In this document: one piece after another, positions 19,601 through 28,269 of the stretch
Numbering within the stretch: position 1 is the stretch's first letter
Layout of the letters: each line of letters opens with the position of its first letter
From: an uncultured Poribacteria bacterium
GTDB lineage: Bacteria > Poribacteria > WGA-4E > WGA-3G
Direction of reading: 5' to 3'
NCBI GenBank assembly: GCA_951828515.1
Contig: OX639992.1
Location: 5,496,217-5,560,216, forward strand
Length of the DNA stretch: 64,000 nucleotides
Translations under genes and position numbers: made by a program
Notes under the pieces: generated by a model
Told to the model about the DNA's origin: nothing
Database searches by the model: none
The model's input: the letters and a program-made list of their open reading frames with translations, nothing else

Positions 19601-19890
19601 AGTGCCTGATCTTATGCAACATGTGATTTATCAACGGGGGCGGACGTTACGCCTGCTCCCCTATACATGCAACGGATACCCGAAAGGGCTTTGTCAATAT
19701 AGAGGCGTGTGAGGCTTTTACGTGATAGTCTCAATTGACGAGCGTTCCGACAACACATCAATCACAACCTATGCCGAACACTATGATATATCTTATCGGA
19801 TTTTGATGAGAGTGTCAAGTTTATTTTTACGACAAACCTAAACACCGTCTACATCCCGCAAGCCAAAGCATGCGGATTTGACGGGGGAGT
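19481..19890 (-). mobile_element. TnpB-less IS605-type element with conserved omega-RNA end (410 bp)
   Basis: Both ends match the tnpB element at 2711-4115: right end with GGGTACCATTGAC on the minus strand and the block around GCGACTGCGGTTT / AGAGTCCACCGTCT; left end with ATCCGCATGC...GCGGGATGTAG after TTAAC. It encodes no protein; the middle (about 19600-19790) has no clear match to tnpB. It sits precisely at the former lolD stop codon: joining 19480 to 19891 gives GAC AGT TAA. Non-autonomous, presumably moved by a Y1 transposase elsewhere. Confidence 0.82.
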
Positions 19891-19992
19891 GTTAAGGGAA
19901 TCTTACAGCTCCTCAGTCGTGTTGGAATTAACCAGAAACCATAGCGGAACGTAGTGAAACAATGAGCAGAAGCCCATAATTAGAAAAAGGAA

Positions 19993-20880
19993 ATGTATAT
20001 GTTGATTTATATCGACGGAGAATTTTTACCAAAAGCAGAAGCAAAGGTTTCGGTGTTCGATCACGGCTTGCTCTATGGTGACGGTGTTTTTGAAGGCATC
20101 CGTTCCTATAATGGCAGAGTCTTTAAACTCGATGAACACCTTGAGCGACTTTACGATTCTGCGAAATCAATCATGTTGCAGATCCCTATCCCCATAGAAA
20201 CGATGAAGGAAACGGTTCTGGAAACGCTCCGTCGAAACCATCTCAGTGAAGCCTATATTCGATTAGTTGTAACTCGCGGCGTCGGAGATCTCGGACTCGA
20301 CCCGGATAAATGTCCAAAGCCGAGTGTCATTATTATTGCAGATAAAATCACCCTCTACCCACAAAAATTCTACGAAGAGGGCTTGGAAATCGTAACCGTC
20401 TCTGTCCGAAGGAACTATTCAGAAGCCATTAACCCACGTATTAAGTCGCTGAATTATCTAAATAATATTTTAGCTAAAATTGAAGGTAAACAGTCGGGGG
20501 CAGAAGAAGTATTGATGCTCAACGCAGAGGGTTACGTTGTTGAATGTAGCGGCGATAATATTTTCTGGATAAAGAATGAAGTTCTTGTCACGCCACCGGT
20601 TCACATGGGGATTCTGGAAGGTGTAACCCGGAACAGCGTTATCGATCTTGCACGTGATGCTGGAATGCGAGTTGAAGAGCGCGTTTTTACACGGCATGAT
20701 CTCTATATTGCAGATGAATGTTTTCTCACCGGCACTGCCGCCGAGGTTATACCGGTCGTGAAAATAGACCAACGCGCCATCGGAGATGGGCAGCCCGGAA
20801 AGGTGACAGAAAAACTCATCGCGGCGTTCCGGCAGTTCGCACATAGTTGCGGCACCCCAATTTACGCGACCGAAGCATGA
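19993..20880 (+). CDS. ilvE: Branched-chain amino acid aminotransferase (class IV PLP)
   Basis: 295 aa fold-type IV aminotransferase, which transfers amino groups between branched-chain 2-oxoacids and glutamate. Seen: FDHGLLYGDGVFEGIRSYNG at the N-terminus, RLVVTRGVGDLGL, the PLP lysine Lys151 in INPRIKSLNYLNN, and the cofactor-phosphate region VECSGDNIFW with ITRNS-like GVTRNSVIDLA. D-amino-acid aminotransferase and 4-amino-4-deoxychorismate lyase share this fold; the RIKSLNYLNN context and length favour IlvE. AAGG lies upstream of the ATG. It stands alone between the solo element and bamA. Confidence 0.88.
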   Translation: MYMLIYIDGEFLPKAEAKVSVFDHGLLYGDGVFEGIRSYNGRVFKLDEHLERLYDSAKSIMLQIPIPIETMKETVLETLRRNHLSEAYIRLVVTRGVGDLGLDPDKCPKPSVIIIADKITLYPQKFYEEGLEIVTVSVRRNYSEAINPRIKSLNYLNNILAKIEGKQSGAEEVLMLNAEGYVVECSGDNIFWIKNEVLVTPPVHMGILEGVTRNSVIDLARDAGMRVEERVFTRHDLYIADECFLTGTAAEVIPVVKIDQRAIGDGQPGKVTEKLIAAFRQFAHSCGTPIYATEA

Positions 20881-20948
20881 CAGTTTGGACTGGACAGCCC
20901 ACTACACGCGCGTGAAACAGTCTACAGCACACAGGAGGAGATTTGATT

Positions 20949-23399
20949 ATGAATGCGTCAAAAGACATTTTTATTCTCATAAGTCTATTCATAGGACTTG
21001 CAGCGATCACTGCTTTTGCAGAAGAAACAGAAACGCCAGTATTCGGTCCCCAGGCAGCTTCTATCACTGAACAACAGGTAGAAACTGAACCTGATAAAGA
21101 TACCACAGTTGACACCAGCAAACCAGCTGGCGATTCAATGCTCCTTGTCAAGAAAATTTCCTTTCAAGGCGTGAAAACTACCTCCGAAGATATGCTGCGC
21201 ACGCTTATCCAAACACGAATCGGGCAAGAAGTCTCTGAAGAACTCCTTACGCAAGATATGAAAAGCCTCTTCAAAGACACAGGTTTTTTCTCTGAACTCA
21301 CAGTAGATGTAGAACCCTTTGAAGACGGTGGATTAGAAATTATTTACAAGGTCGTCGAAAGTCCTAAAATCTCTGGAATTAACATTATCGGAAACGAAGA
21401 TTTGAGTACTGGCAAACTCAAGAATGAGATTATACTTCGCCCTACAGAAATTTATAGTGACCGGCGACGATGGGAAAGTGAGCGAGCCCTACAGCAACTT
21501 TATCATGAAAAGGGATATTACCTTGTTGGTATCCAAACCCACCTCGGAGATAAAGATGAAGATGCTAACACCGTCCAAATCACGTTTGAGATAACCGAAG
21601 GACCGAGGGTGCGAATTGAGGAAATCAACTTTATTGGAAACACATACATTTCCGCAAATACGCTACAGAAAAAACTCAAAACCCGGACCGGTAAACCGTT
21701 CGATCAGATGTTGTTTGAGGAAGAAGACTTATCTCTGAATCTCCGAAACTATTATCAGGACCGGGGCTTTGCACAGGTGAAAGTCGTCGGCTACGAAAAA
21801 CGGTTCACGGAAGATAAGACCGGTTTAATGCTTGATATAACTGTTGACGAAGGTCCCGAATTTATTCTCGGAACCTACACACTTGAAGTGGAAGCCGGTG
21901 CTAAAAACCTCTTCTCTGAGAAAAAGATACGCGGGATGCTCGACCCTGCGGAAGGTGAAGTCTTTAACCGCGCCACTTTTGACGAATCAATCGCAAAGTT
22001 ACAACAAGCTTACCTCGATAAAGGTTACCTACTCTCAGAGGTACTACCGGCTCCCGTTTTCAATGAAGCGGATGGCGTAGTTGACATTACCTTGAAAATC
22101 AACGAAGGAGATGTCATAATCATCGACAAGGTAATCATTACCGGGTTAGAAAAAACGCAAGAACACGTCGTTAAACGTGAGTTGGATTTTTTGGACATCA
22201 AGTCCGACGAGTTATTAGATGTAAAATCTCTACGTAAAGCGCGGCAACGTCTGTTCCAGATGGGTTCCTTTATCCGTGCTGTTGATTTCGTCCCAAGTGA
22301 TACCTCCGAAGAGAACCGCAAGGAGTTAAGAGTTAATATTGCGGAAACGCCACGAACAGGAATGTTAAGTCTTGGCGGTGGTTATGGCAGCGAAGGCGGT
22401 ATCTTCGGTGTTGCAGAGGTCGGACAAAACAACTTCCGCGGACGGGCATATCGAGTGCACTTAAAAGGCGAATTAGGCACAAGAGATCACCACACCGCCG
22501 AACTCAGTTTTGGTACCCCTTGGATTTTAGGAACACCCACGCGACTTAACGCCCGGATCTATGACAATCGCCGCTTCCGCCGCTATTACGGAACAGTCGG
22601 TGCCCTCCTTAATCGTCGTGTCGGAAGTAACTACCTCTACGACCGGTACGTTTGGGCAAGACGCGGGGCATCTCTAACACTCGGAAGACCGATCGCACAC
22701 GACATCGACCTGTCCGTGCGTTTTCGGAATGAACACGTAGAATCACACAATCCGGATCGGGAACTCTACAACCGTTCCACACGAAGTATTCTGTTCGCTC
22801 TCGGAAGAGATACCCGCGATTATCGTACCTCCCTGTTCGACCCAACAGCAGGTTCATTTCATACACTTTCTTATGAATACTCCGGTGGTATTCTTGGAGC
22901 GGACAACAAATTCCAAAAATATTACGCGGACACGAGTTGGTTCTACAGCGGGTGGTGGAACCACGTTATTGCTGTGCATGGTCGCGCAGGTATCATGCGA
23001 AGCGAAAGCTCGGATGCCTATTTCCTGTTCTATGAGAGGTTCTTCCTTGGCGGTGTAGATAGTATTCGTGGCTACGAAGATTGGGAAATCTATCCTGATC
23101 CAGATGAAACAGGTTTTATCAATCCGTACGGTGGCGATAAGGTGTTTTTTGCAAACATTGAGTATCGTGTCCCAATTTCTCAGCAACTTACAGCAGCTTT
23201 GTTCCTTGACATAGGGCAGGTGTGGGATGAAAGCACTACGAACGTCTTCAGCGAAATTAACATGAAAAAAGGCCTCGGTCTTGAGGCTCGGTTTACGATG
23301 CTCGGTATGTTAGTTCGATTAGGTTGGGGATATGGTTTGGATCGCGTTAGCGGCGAACCCGCTGGCAAATTCCATTTCACGGTTGGACCCGGCTTCTAA
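20949..23399 (+). CDS. bamA: Outer-membrane protein assembly factor BamA
   Basis: Core of the BAM machine that folds and inserts outer-membrane barrels. The ATG at 20949, after ACAGGAGGAG, is preferred over the TTG at 20943. A signal peptide (about 1-24, ending AFAEE) is followed by POTRA repeats (about 60-440, beginning LLVKKISFQGVKTTSEDML) and the Omp85 barrel (about 450-816) with the lid-loop motif FFLGGVDSIRGYE, the VRGF/Y-type signature of the family. The C-terminus ends in Phe (FTVGPGF), the usual barrel signal. Followed by ompH and lpxD, the conserved envelope-biogenesis gene order. Confidence 0.96.
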   Translation: MNASKDIFILISLFIGLAAITAFAEETETPVFGPQAASITEQQVETEPDKDTTVDTSKPAGDSMLLVKKISFQGVKTTSEDMLRTLIQTRIGQEVSEELLTQDMKSLFKDTGFFSELTVDVEPFEDGGLEIIYKVVESPKISGINIIGNEDLSTGKLKNEIILRPTEIYSDRRRWESERALQQLYHEKGYYLVGIQTHLGDKDEDANTVQITFEITEGPRVRIEEINFIGNTYISANTLQKKLKTRTGKPFDQMLFEEEDLSLNLRNYYQDRGFAQVKVVGYEKRFTEDKTGLMLDITVDEGPEFILGTYTLEVEAGAKNLFSEKKIRGMLDPAEGEVFNRATFDESIAKLQQAYLDKGYLLSEVLPAPVFNEADGVVDITLKINEGDVIIIDKVIITGLEKTQEHVVKRELDFLDIKSDELLDVKSLRKARQRLFQMGSFIRAVDFVPSDTSEENRKELRVNIAETPRTGMLSLGGGYGSEGGIFGVAEVGQNNFRGRAYRVHLKGELGTRDHHTAELSFGTPWILGTPTRLNARIYDNRRFRRYYGTVGALLNRRVGSNYLYDRYVWARRGASLTLGRPIAHDIDLSVRFRNEHVESHNPDRELYNRSTRSILFALGRDTRDYRTSLFDPTAGSFHTLSYEYSGGILGADNKFQKYYADTSWFYSGWWNHVIAVHGRAGIMRSESSDAYFLFYERFFLGGVDSIRGYEDWEIYPDPDETGFINPYGGDKVFFANIEYRVPISQQLTAALFLDIGQVWDESTTNVFSEINMKKGLGLEARFTMLGMLVRLGWGYGLDRVSGEPAGKFHFTVGPGF

Positions 23400-23556
23400 G
23401 TTAAAAGATGCTATCATGACTTTCAGGGTCAAAAACCGTAGTCCGTAATGAAACGGAGAAGTTTTGCTTGGGTATTGCTTCAAATAGATGGAACGCAGAC
23501 AATCGTTCAAACCCCTTCATGATTCCGCAAGGAAAAATTAAAAAAGGATTTACATT

Positions 23557-24102
23557 ATGAAACCATTTCAGTTGGGTGCTTGCAAGGCACGCCTAACTCT
23601 ATTAATTATCGGTCTCACAGTTTTCTGTTTCAGTTCGGGAAGTATCGGGCAAGAATCTTTCAAAATCGGTGTCGTGAACACACAAGTGGTTTTGGAAGGC
23701 TCCCAAAAAGCGACGGATGCAACCGAACTGCTCCAATCGGCAAGCGAACGCCTGAAAACGAAGTTGCAGCAGTTAGCAGACGAGATCAGAACGCTACAAG
23801 AAAAAAAGGCGAAAACTGAACTTTTCGTTGAAAGAGCACAGACCGCGGATTTGGATAACGAAATCCGTCTCAAACAGCAGGAATACCAACGTGAGGTCGA
23901 AATCGGTCAGCAGGCACTGCTTGAAAAAGAGCAAGAGCTGATGGAACCGATTTACAACAGCCTTCAAGAACTGATTGTTAAAGTGGGTGAGTCCGAAGAT
24001 TTCGACATCATCCTCGAAAAACGGCTCATCACACTTTATGTGAAAAAGGACTACGATTTGACCCAACAGTTAATCGGTTTGATGAACGAGGACTCCGAAT
24101 AA
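23557..24102 (+). CDS. skp: OmpH/Skp-family periplasmic chaperone
   Basis: 181 aa. An N-terminal signal peptide (about 1-32; hydrophobic LTLLIIGLTVFCFSS) precedes FKIGVVNTQVVLEGSQKA, the usual start of mature OmpH/Skp, and a long charged coiled coil (about 60-145) forming the tentacles of the trimeric holdase that escorts outer-membrane proteins to BamA. The C-terminal beta segment follows (DFDIILEKRLITLYV). Gene order bamA-skp-lpxD is typical. The 157-base gap from bamA has no clear promoter but contains the phrase GTTTTGCTTGGGTATT, seen again near 32569. Confidence 0.9.
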   Translation: MKPFQLGACKARLTLLIIGLTVFCFSSGSIGQESFKIGVVNTQVVLEGSQKATDATELLQSASERLKTKLQQLADEIRTLQEKKAKTELFVERAQTADLDNEIRLKQQEYQREVEIGQQALLEKEQELMEPIYNSLQELIVKVGESEDFDIILEKRLITLYVKKDYDLTQQLIGLMNEDSE

Positions 24103-24185
24103 CGCTACACTGCCTAAACTCCGGTTGTGGGCGGGATGTTTCCCGGAATAACCCTTCACATCATCGGAGAAAGGATTAAGGCGAA

Positions 24186-25238
24186 ATGCGTATGAAACTC
24201 AAGGAAATTTGTGAACGGTTGAATGGCGATCTTTCTGGGGATGGTGATATTGAAATAACAGGCGTTTCTGGAATCAAAGAGGCACTCCCAAGTCAGATTA
24301 CCTTTGTTGCTAACCCAAAGTACCTCGCCGCCATAGCGACAACACAAGCTGGCGCAATTATTATTGGCCGCGGTGTCAACGGTAACGGTAAGCCTACTAT
24401 AAGTGTGGAGAACCCCTATTGGGCTTTCGTCAAAGTTATAGAAATGTTCGCGTGGGACAAAAACCATCGCGCACTTCCCGGGGTTCATGAGACCGCAATT
24501 TTAGGAAAGAACGTCAAACTCGGTGAGCGCGTCTCAATCCAAGCATTTGCCTATATCGCTGACAACGTTGAAATTGGAGATAATACCGTTATTCAGCCGT
24601 TCGTTTACATCGGTGAAGGCACCAAGATCGGCTCCGAAGGTCTTATCTATCCACACGTCAGTATTCGAGAAGAAGTAACCATCGGTAACCGAGTGATCAT
24701 CCACTGCGGCGCAGTTATTGGTAGCGATGGCTTCGGATTCGCACCTGTTAGCAACCAACACTACAAAATCCCACAAATCGGAACCGTGGTTATTGAAGAC
24801 GATGTTGAAATTGGAGCGAATACTACCATTGATAGAGCAACGCTTGCTGAGACGCTTATCAAACGCGGCACTAAATTGGATAATCTCGTCCAAATCGCGC
24901 ACAACGTTGTTATCGGAGAAGATTGTTGCCTCGCGGCACAAGTCGGTATCGCCGGCAGCACGACGCTCGGTGACCGAGTCAATATTGCGGGGCATGGAGG
25001 TGCGGCAGGACATCTGACACTCGGTGAAGACAGTGTCGTCTACGCCAAATCCGCGGTTACAAAGGATATGCCTGCTGGCAGTCATCTGTCTGGATTCCCC
25101 GCCCGTCCTCACAAACAGGAACTACGTATTCACGCGGCGACTCGAAAATTGCCGGAACTGCTCCCCGAATTCACGAAACTCCAAAAACGGGTTGCGGAGC
25201 TGGAAACGAAAATTCAAGAACTGGAGGACGAATCGTAA
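24186..25238 (+). CDS. lpxD: UDP-3-O-(3-hydroxyacyl)glucosamine N-acyltransferase
   Basis: Third enzyme of lipid A synthesis. 350 aa: N-terminal uridine-binding domain (about 1-100; GVSGIKEALPSQITFVANPKY), a left-handed beta-helix of hexapeptide repeats (about 105-310), including IGDNTVIQPFVYIGEGTKIG and IGSDGFGF, and a C-terminal helix rich in Leu/Glu. The catalytic histidine lies in NLVQIAHNVVIGED. Its presence shows the cell makes lipid A and hence has an LPS outer membrane, notable beside the archaeal-type lipid genes that follow. Starts 84 bases after skp. Confidence 0.95.
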   Translation: MRMKLKEICERLNGDLSGDGDIEITGVSGIKEALPSQITFVANPKYLAAIATTQAGAIIIGRGVNGNGKPTISVENPYWAFVKVIEMFAWDKNHRALPGVHETAILGKNVKLGERVSIQAFAYIADNVEIGDNTVIQPFVYIGEGTKIGSEGLIYPHVSIREEVTIGNRVIIHCGAVIGSDGFGFAPVSNQHYKIPQIGTVVIEDDVEIGANTTIDRATLAETLIKRGTKLDNLVQIAHNVVIGEDCCLAAQVGIAGSTTLGDRVNIAGHGGAAGHLTLGEDSVVYAKSAVTKDMPAGSHLSGFPARPHKQELRIHAATRKLPELLPEFTKLQKRVAELETKIQELEDES

Positions 25239-25263
25239 TTTTTTCATACGCTTTTGTTGAAAA

Positions 25264-26106
25264 ATGAAGACATTGATCGCGTATCTTGAGTTGGCGCGTC
25301 CACTTAACGGAATTATTGCCTTCATCTCTGCCTATCTGGGTGGGATGTTCGCCAGCCAAGGGAACGTGGAAAATCTCGCCGATATCCGACTCTTGTTGGT
25401 TTCTATCTCTGCCCTTGTCCTGCTTTCTGCCGGAAACGCCATAAACGATTACTGTGATTATGACATTGACCGTATCAATCGCCCGAGGCGACCGTTACCT
25501 TCTGGACGGATTCGGCGTACCAATGCCCTCATTTTTGCGATAGTCCTGACTGTAATCGGCATCTGGTTGGGGACTCTTATTAACAGAAATGCTACAGGCA
25601 TTGCCATCCTTGTGTTCGTTGCGCTCGCAAGTTATGCTTTCTGGTTGAAACGCACCCCTTTCGTCGGCAATTTAGTCGTCAGCGGATTAACGGGTTTAAC
25701 CTTCATTGCTGGTGGTGTAGCGATAGATTCGGTACGAGGTACACTCATTCCAGCAATCTTCGCCTTTTTGTTCACAACGGCGCGGGAAATCGTCAAAGAC
25801 CTTGAGGACACAGAAGGAGACCTGAAAAATAACGCGACAACCCTTGCGACGCTCAACCCGAAGATTGCAGTCCGAACAGCCATCGGTTTCATGGCATCTG
25901 TTATTCTGTTTAGCCCCATCCCTTATGTATTTGGTTGGTATTCATGGCACTACTTGATTGCGGTCCTAATTGGTGTTGACGTGGTGCTCATCGGTTTGGC
26001 GATTCGCCTGTTTCAAGATGCCTCGAAAGAGAGTTGCGCCTCCATTCAGCGTTGGATGAAATGGGATATATTCGTCGGACTCGGAGCAATCTATCTCGGT
26101 TTTTAA
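25264..26106 (+). CDS. UbiA-family prenyltransferase, DGGGP-synthase-like
   Basis: 280-aa integral membrane prenyltransferase with about eight or nine hydrophobic helices. The first Asp-rich motif (NAINDYCDYDIDRINRPRRP) and LPSGRIRR that follows, plus the second motif VKDLEDTEGDLKN, match archaeal (S)-2,3-di-O-geranylgeranylglyceryl phosphate synthase more closely than UbiA or MenA. That enzyme adds the second prenyl ether to GGGP. A GGGP synthase gene lies 1.4 kb downstream, which supports this reading; menaquinone or other prenylation remains possible. It begins 25 bases after lpxD. Confidence 0.8.
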   Translation: MKTLIAYLELARPLNGIIAFISAYLGGMFASQGNVENLADIRLLLVSISALVLLSAGNAINDYCDYDIDRINRPRRPLPSGRIRRTNALIFAIVLTVIGIWLGTLINRNATGIAILVFVALASYAFWLKRTPFVGNLVVSGLTGLTFIAGGVAIDSVRGTLIPAIFAFLFTTAREIVKDLEDTEGDLKNNATTLATLNPKIAVRTAIGFMASVILFSPIPYVFGWYSWHYLIAVLIGVDVVLIGLAIRLFQDASKESCASIQRWMKWDIFVGLGAIYLGF

Positions 26107-26123
26107 TTTTACCTTAATTACCA

Positions 26124-27344
26124 ATGATACATTATGATGAAATTATCGCATTTTTGGAGAAAAAAAACTCCGATGTAGATGCCATTTCTCGCTTTAAGCA
26201 GGCGTATTATACTTTCTGCAAAACGGGTACATGGTCCCCCGCATATCAAGTATTTGTTACAGGTTGGCAACAACTTGATGGGGTTATGCTGTTAGAACCG
26301 GAGGACACTTATGACAGTGACTACCGAGTTCATCTCACAACGACAACCGAACGGAGCTTGAGAGAACTCCTAATCGCTTTTCCGAGACGATACACAGGTC
26401 TGTTCCATCCCAACGAAAAGTGGGTAGAAAATAGAATCCATGATGTTTTAGAAGGGGACGTCATTCAGACCGATGCTGGCTCTTTCTATCGGTGCATCAA
26501 ACGGGGTAGCAGCAGAAGTGCGGAACAACGAACTGTCTCGAAACGGAAGGATACAATAGCATCGCATATTCGCAAATTAACCTCTCTGAAGGGGAAACTT
26601 GAACATTCTCAATTCATCATCGAAGGACATCTGATAGTAGAACGAGCAGTAGCAGATGGACTGCCGATCGAAACACTTCTGTATACGACCGGATTTGCGG
26701 CGACATCCGAAGGGAAAGCTCTGCTCACGCGTGCAGTATCAGAAAACCTATCGTCGTATCAGGTAAACGATGGCGTGATGGGTTCAATTACGACGACGCG
26801 ACCGGTACCCTCTATAATCGCTTCGGTTTATCTCAGCTATCCCAACTTCCTTTCGGCGTCCGGAAACCTCAATTTTCACTTTAGTCCGAGATGTATATTG
26901 CTCATCGCAGAGAACATTGGTAATCCTGATAACCTTGGAATGACATTACGGACGGCAGACGCGGCGGGTGTATCCGCTGTTCTATTGAGTGGTGGCGGCG
27001 CGAGTCCTTTTCATAAAAACTGTATCCGTGCCTCCCGCGGAGCAGTTGGTCGTCTACCTTTATTTTATACACCAGACACCAGCGATGCAATTGAGGCACT
27101 CCGTGTCTCAGGCTGGCACGTGTTGGGTGCCACAGCAAGTGCCAAAAACCAACTGCATGAAATGGAATTTACGCTACCTACAGCTATCGTCGTAGGCAAC
27201 GAGAATACAGGTCTCTCCACTGACGCACGTGAATGCTGCCCGGAATTAGTTCGTATCCCTATGGCATCAGGACAATCATCACTCAACGTCGGAGTCGCCG
27301 CAGGTGTTCTGCTTTATGAATTAACACGACAATACAGAATTTGA
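26124..27344 (+). CDS. TrmH/SpoU RNA methyltransferase with N-terminal extension
   Basis: 406 aa. The C-terminal 260 residues are a SpoU/TrmH 2'-O-ribose methyltransferase with trefoil-knot motifs: NPDNLGMTLRTADAAGV (motif 1), AIVVGNENTGLS (motif 2) and SGQSSLNVGVAAGVLLYE (motif 3), preceded by a substrate-binding domain (FIIEGHLIVERAVADGLP). Residues 1-145 are unusual for the family: a helical and beta mix without recognised motifs (FKQAYYTFCKTGTWSPAYQV). The target may be tRNA or 23S rRNA. It follows the UbiA gene by 17 bases and ends just inside the GGGP synthase promoter. Confidence 0.88.
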   Translation: MIHYDEIIAFLEKKNSDVDAISRFKQAYYTFCKTGTWSPAYQVFVTGWQQLDGVMLLEPEDTYDSDYRVHLTTTTERSLRELLIAFPRRYTGLFHPNEKWVENRIHDVLEGDVIQTDAGSFYRCIKRGSSRSAEQRTVSKRKDTIASHIRKLTSLKGKLEHSQFIIEGHLIVERAVADGLPIETLLYTTGFAATSEGKALLTRAVSENLSSYQVNDGVMGSITTTRPVPSIIASVYLSYPNFLSASGNLNFHFSPRCILLIAENIGNPDNLGMTLRTADAAGVSAVLLSGGGASPFHKNCIRASRGAVGRLPLFYTPDTSDAIEALRVSGWHVLGATASAKNQLHEMEFTLPTAIVVGNENTGLSTDARECCPELVRIPMASGQSSLNVGVAAGVLLYELTRQYRI

Positions 27345-27369
27345 CAAATAGCCATAAATATGATAAAAT
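27341..27369 (+). promoter_or_regulatory. Sigma-70 promoter before GGGP synthase
   Basis: TTGACA (27341-27346), a 17-bp spacer and TAAAAT (27364-27369). The -35 box overlaps the stop codon of the TrmH gene. The predicted leader is about 88 bases. Confidence 0.75.
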
Positions 27370-27463
27370 TCTTTAAATCACTGGCGATCCATAAGTCCTC
27401 AACATCAGAAAGGACATCGCATTTAAACTGATATTTAGTACAGGCAAAGAAGGAAAATCGCAT

Positions 27464-28210
27464 TTGAGATCAAATTGGGTTCTTAACTACTTTCACGAGG
27501 TATTGAAAAAGCACCATGCTGGTTATTTCGTTCTAATTGATCCGGAGCAGTGTGAAATTGAAAAATGCGTTAAACTTGCAAGCGAAATAGAGCAGGCGGG
27601 TGCGGACGCAATTTTGCTCGGTGGCAGTTTTTTAACGAACGATTTGCACCACATCGCGAAAGCACTTAAGCAAGAAACAGAACTCCCGCTGGTGTTATTT
27701 CCGGGTGATTCGATGCACCTCACCCCGCACGCTGATGCGATCCTGTATATCAGCCTCATAAGTGGACGCAACCCGAACTATCTCATTGGCGAACAGGTCA
27801 AAGCGGCACCGTGGATACAACGTTACGCCCTTAAACCCATTCCAACTGGCTACATGCTGATTGAAGGTGGTAACAAAACCGCCGTTGAATTTATGAGCGG
27901 CACAACGCCCATCCCACGCGATAAACCCGACATTGCGGGACCCCATGCATTGGCGGCACAGTATCTCGGTATGCAAATGGTATATCTGGAGGCAGGTAGC
28001 GGTGCTGTGCACTCTGTACCAGAAGAAATGATCACAACAGTGAAAAATCAAATCAGCATCCCGATCATCGTCGGTGGCGGTATTCGCACACCAGCAATTG
28101 CCGCTAAAAAGGTAGAAGCAGGTGCTGATTTCATCGTCACAGGCAACATTCTTGAAGAAAACGGATCCCTCGAACTCATGAAAGCATTCGCTAACGCCAT
28201 TCACGGCTAA
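27464..28210 (+). CDS. Geranylgeranylglyceryl phosphate synthase (GGGPS/PcrB family)
   Basis: 248-aa TIM barrel of the GGGPS family, forming the first ether bond of archaeal-type lipids from sn-glycerol-1-phosphate and a prenyl diphosphate. Seen: HAGYFVLIDPEQ at the N-terminus, ADAILLGGSFL, LVLFPGDSMHLTPHADAI, the family motif MVYLEAGSGA and the phosphate-binding IIVGGGIRTP. The length and the GGSFLT element fit group II GGGPS, known from Bacteroidetes-type bacteria and some archaea, better than the Firmicute PcrB (heptaprenyl) group. The start is a TTG with GAAGGAAAA upstream. No glycerol-1-phosphate dehydrogenase is present in the window. Confidence 0.88.
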   Translation: MRSNWVLNYFHEVLKKHHAGYFVLIDPEQCEIEKCVKLASEIEQAGADAILLGGSFLTNDLHHIAKALKQETELPLVLFPGDSMHLTPHADAILYISLISGRNPNYLIGEQVKAAPWIQRYALKPIPTGYMLIEGGNKTAVEFMSGTTPIPRDKPDIAGPHALAAQYLGMQMVYLEAGSGAVHSVPEEMITTVKNQISIPIIVGGGIRTPAIAAKKVEAGADFIVTGNILEENGSLELMKAFANAIHG

Positions 28211-28269
28211 AAAATAGACGACTCAACCAAACGTGCTTCCCAAGCACAGAAAGATAAAGGGACTTCATT

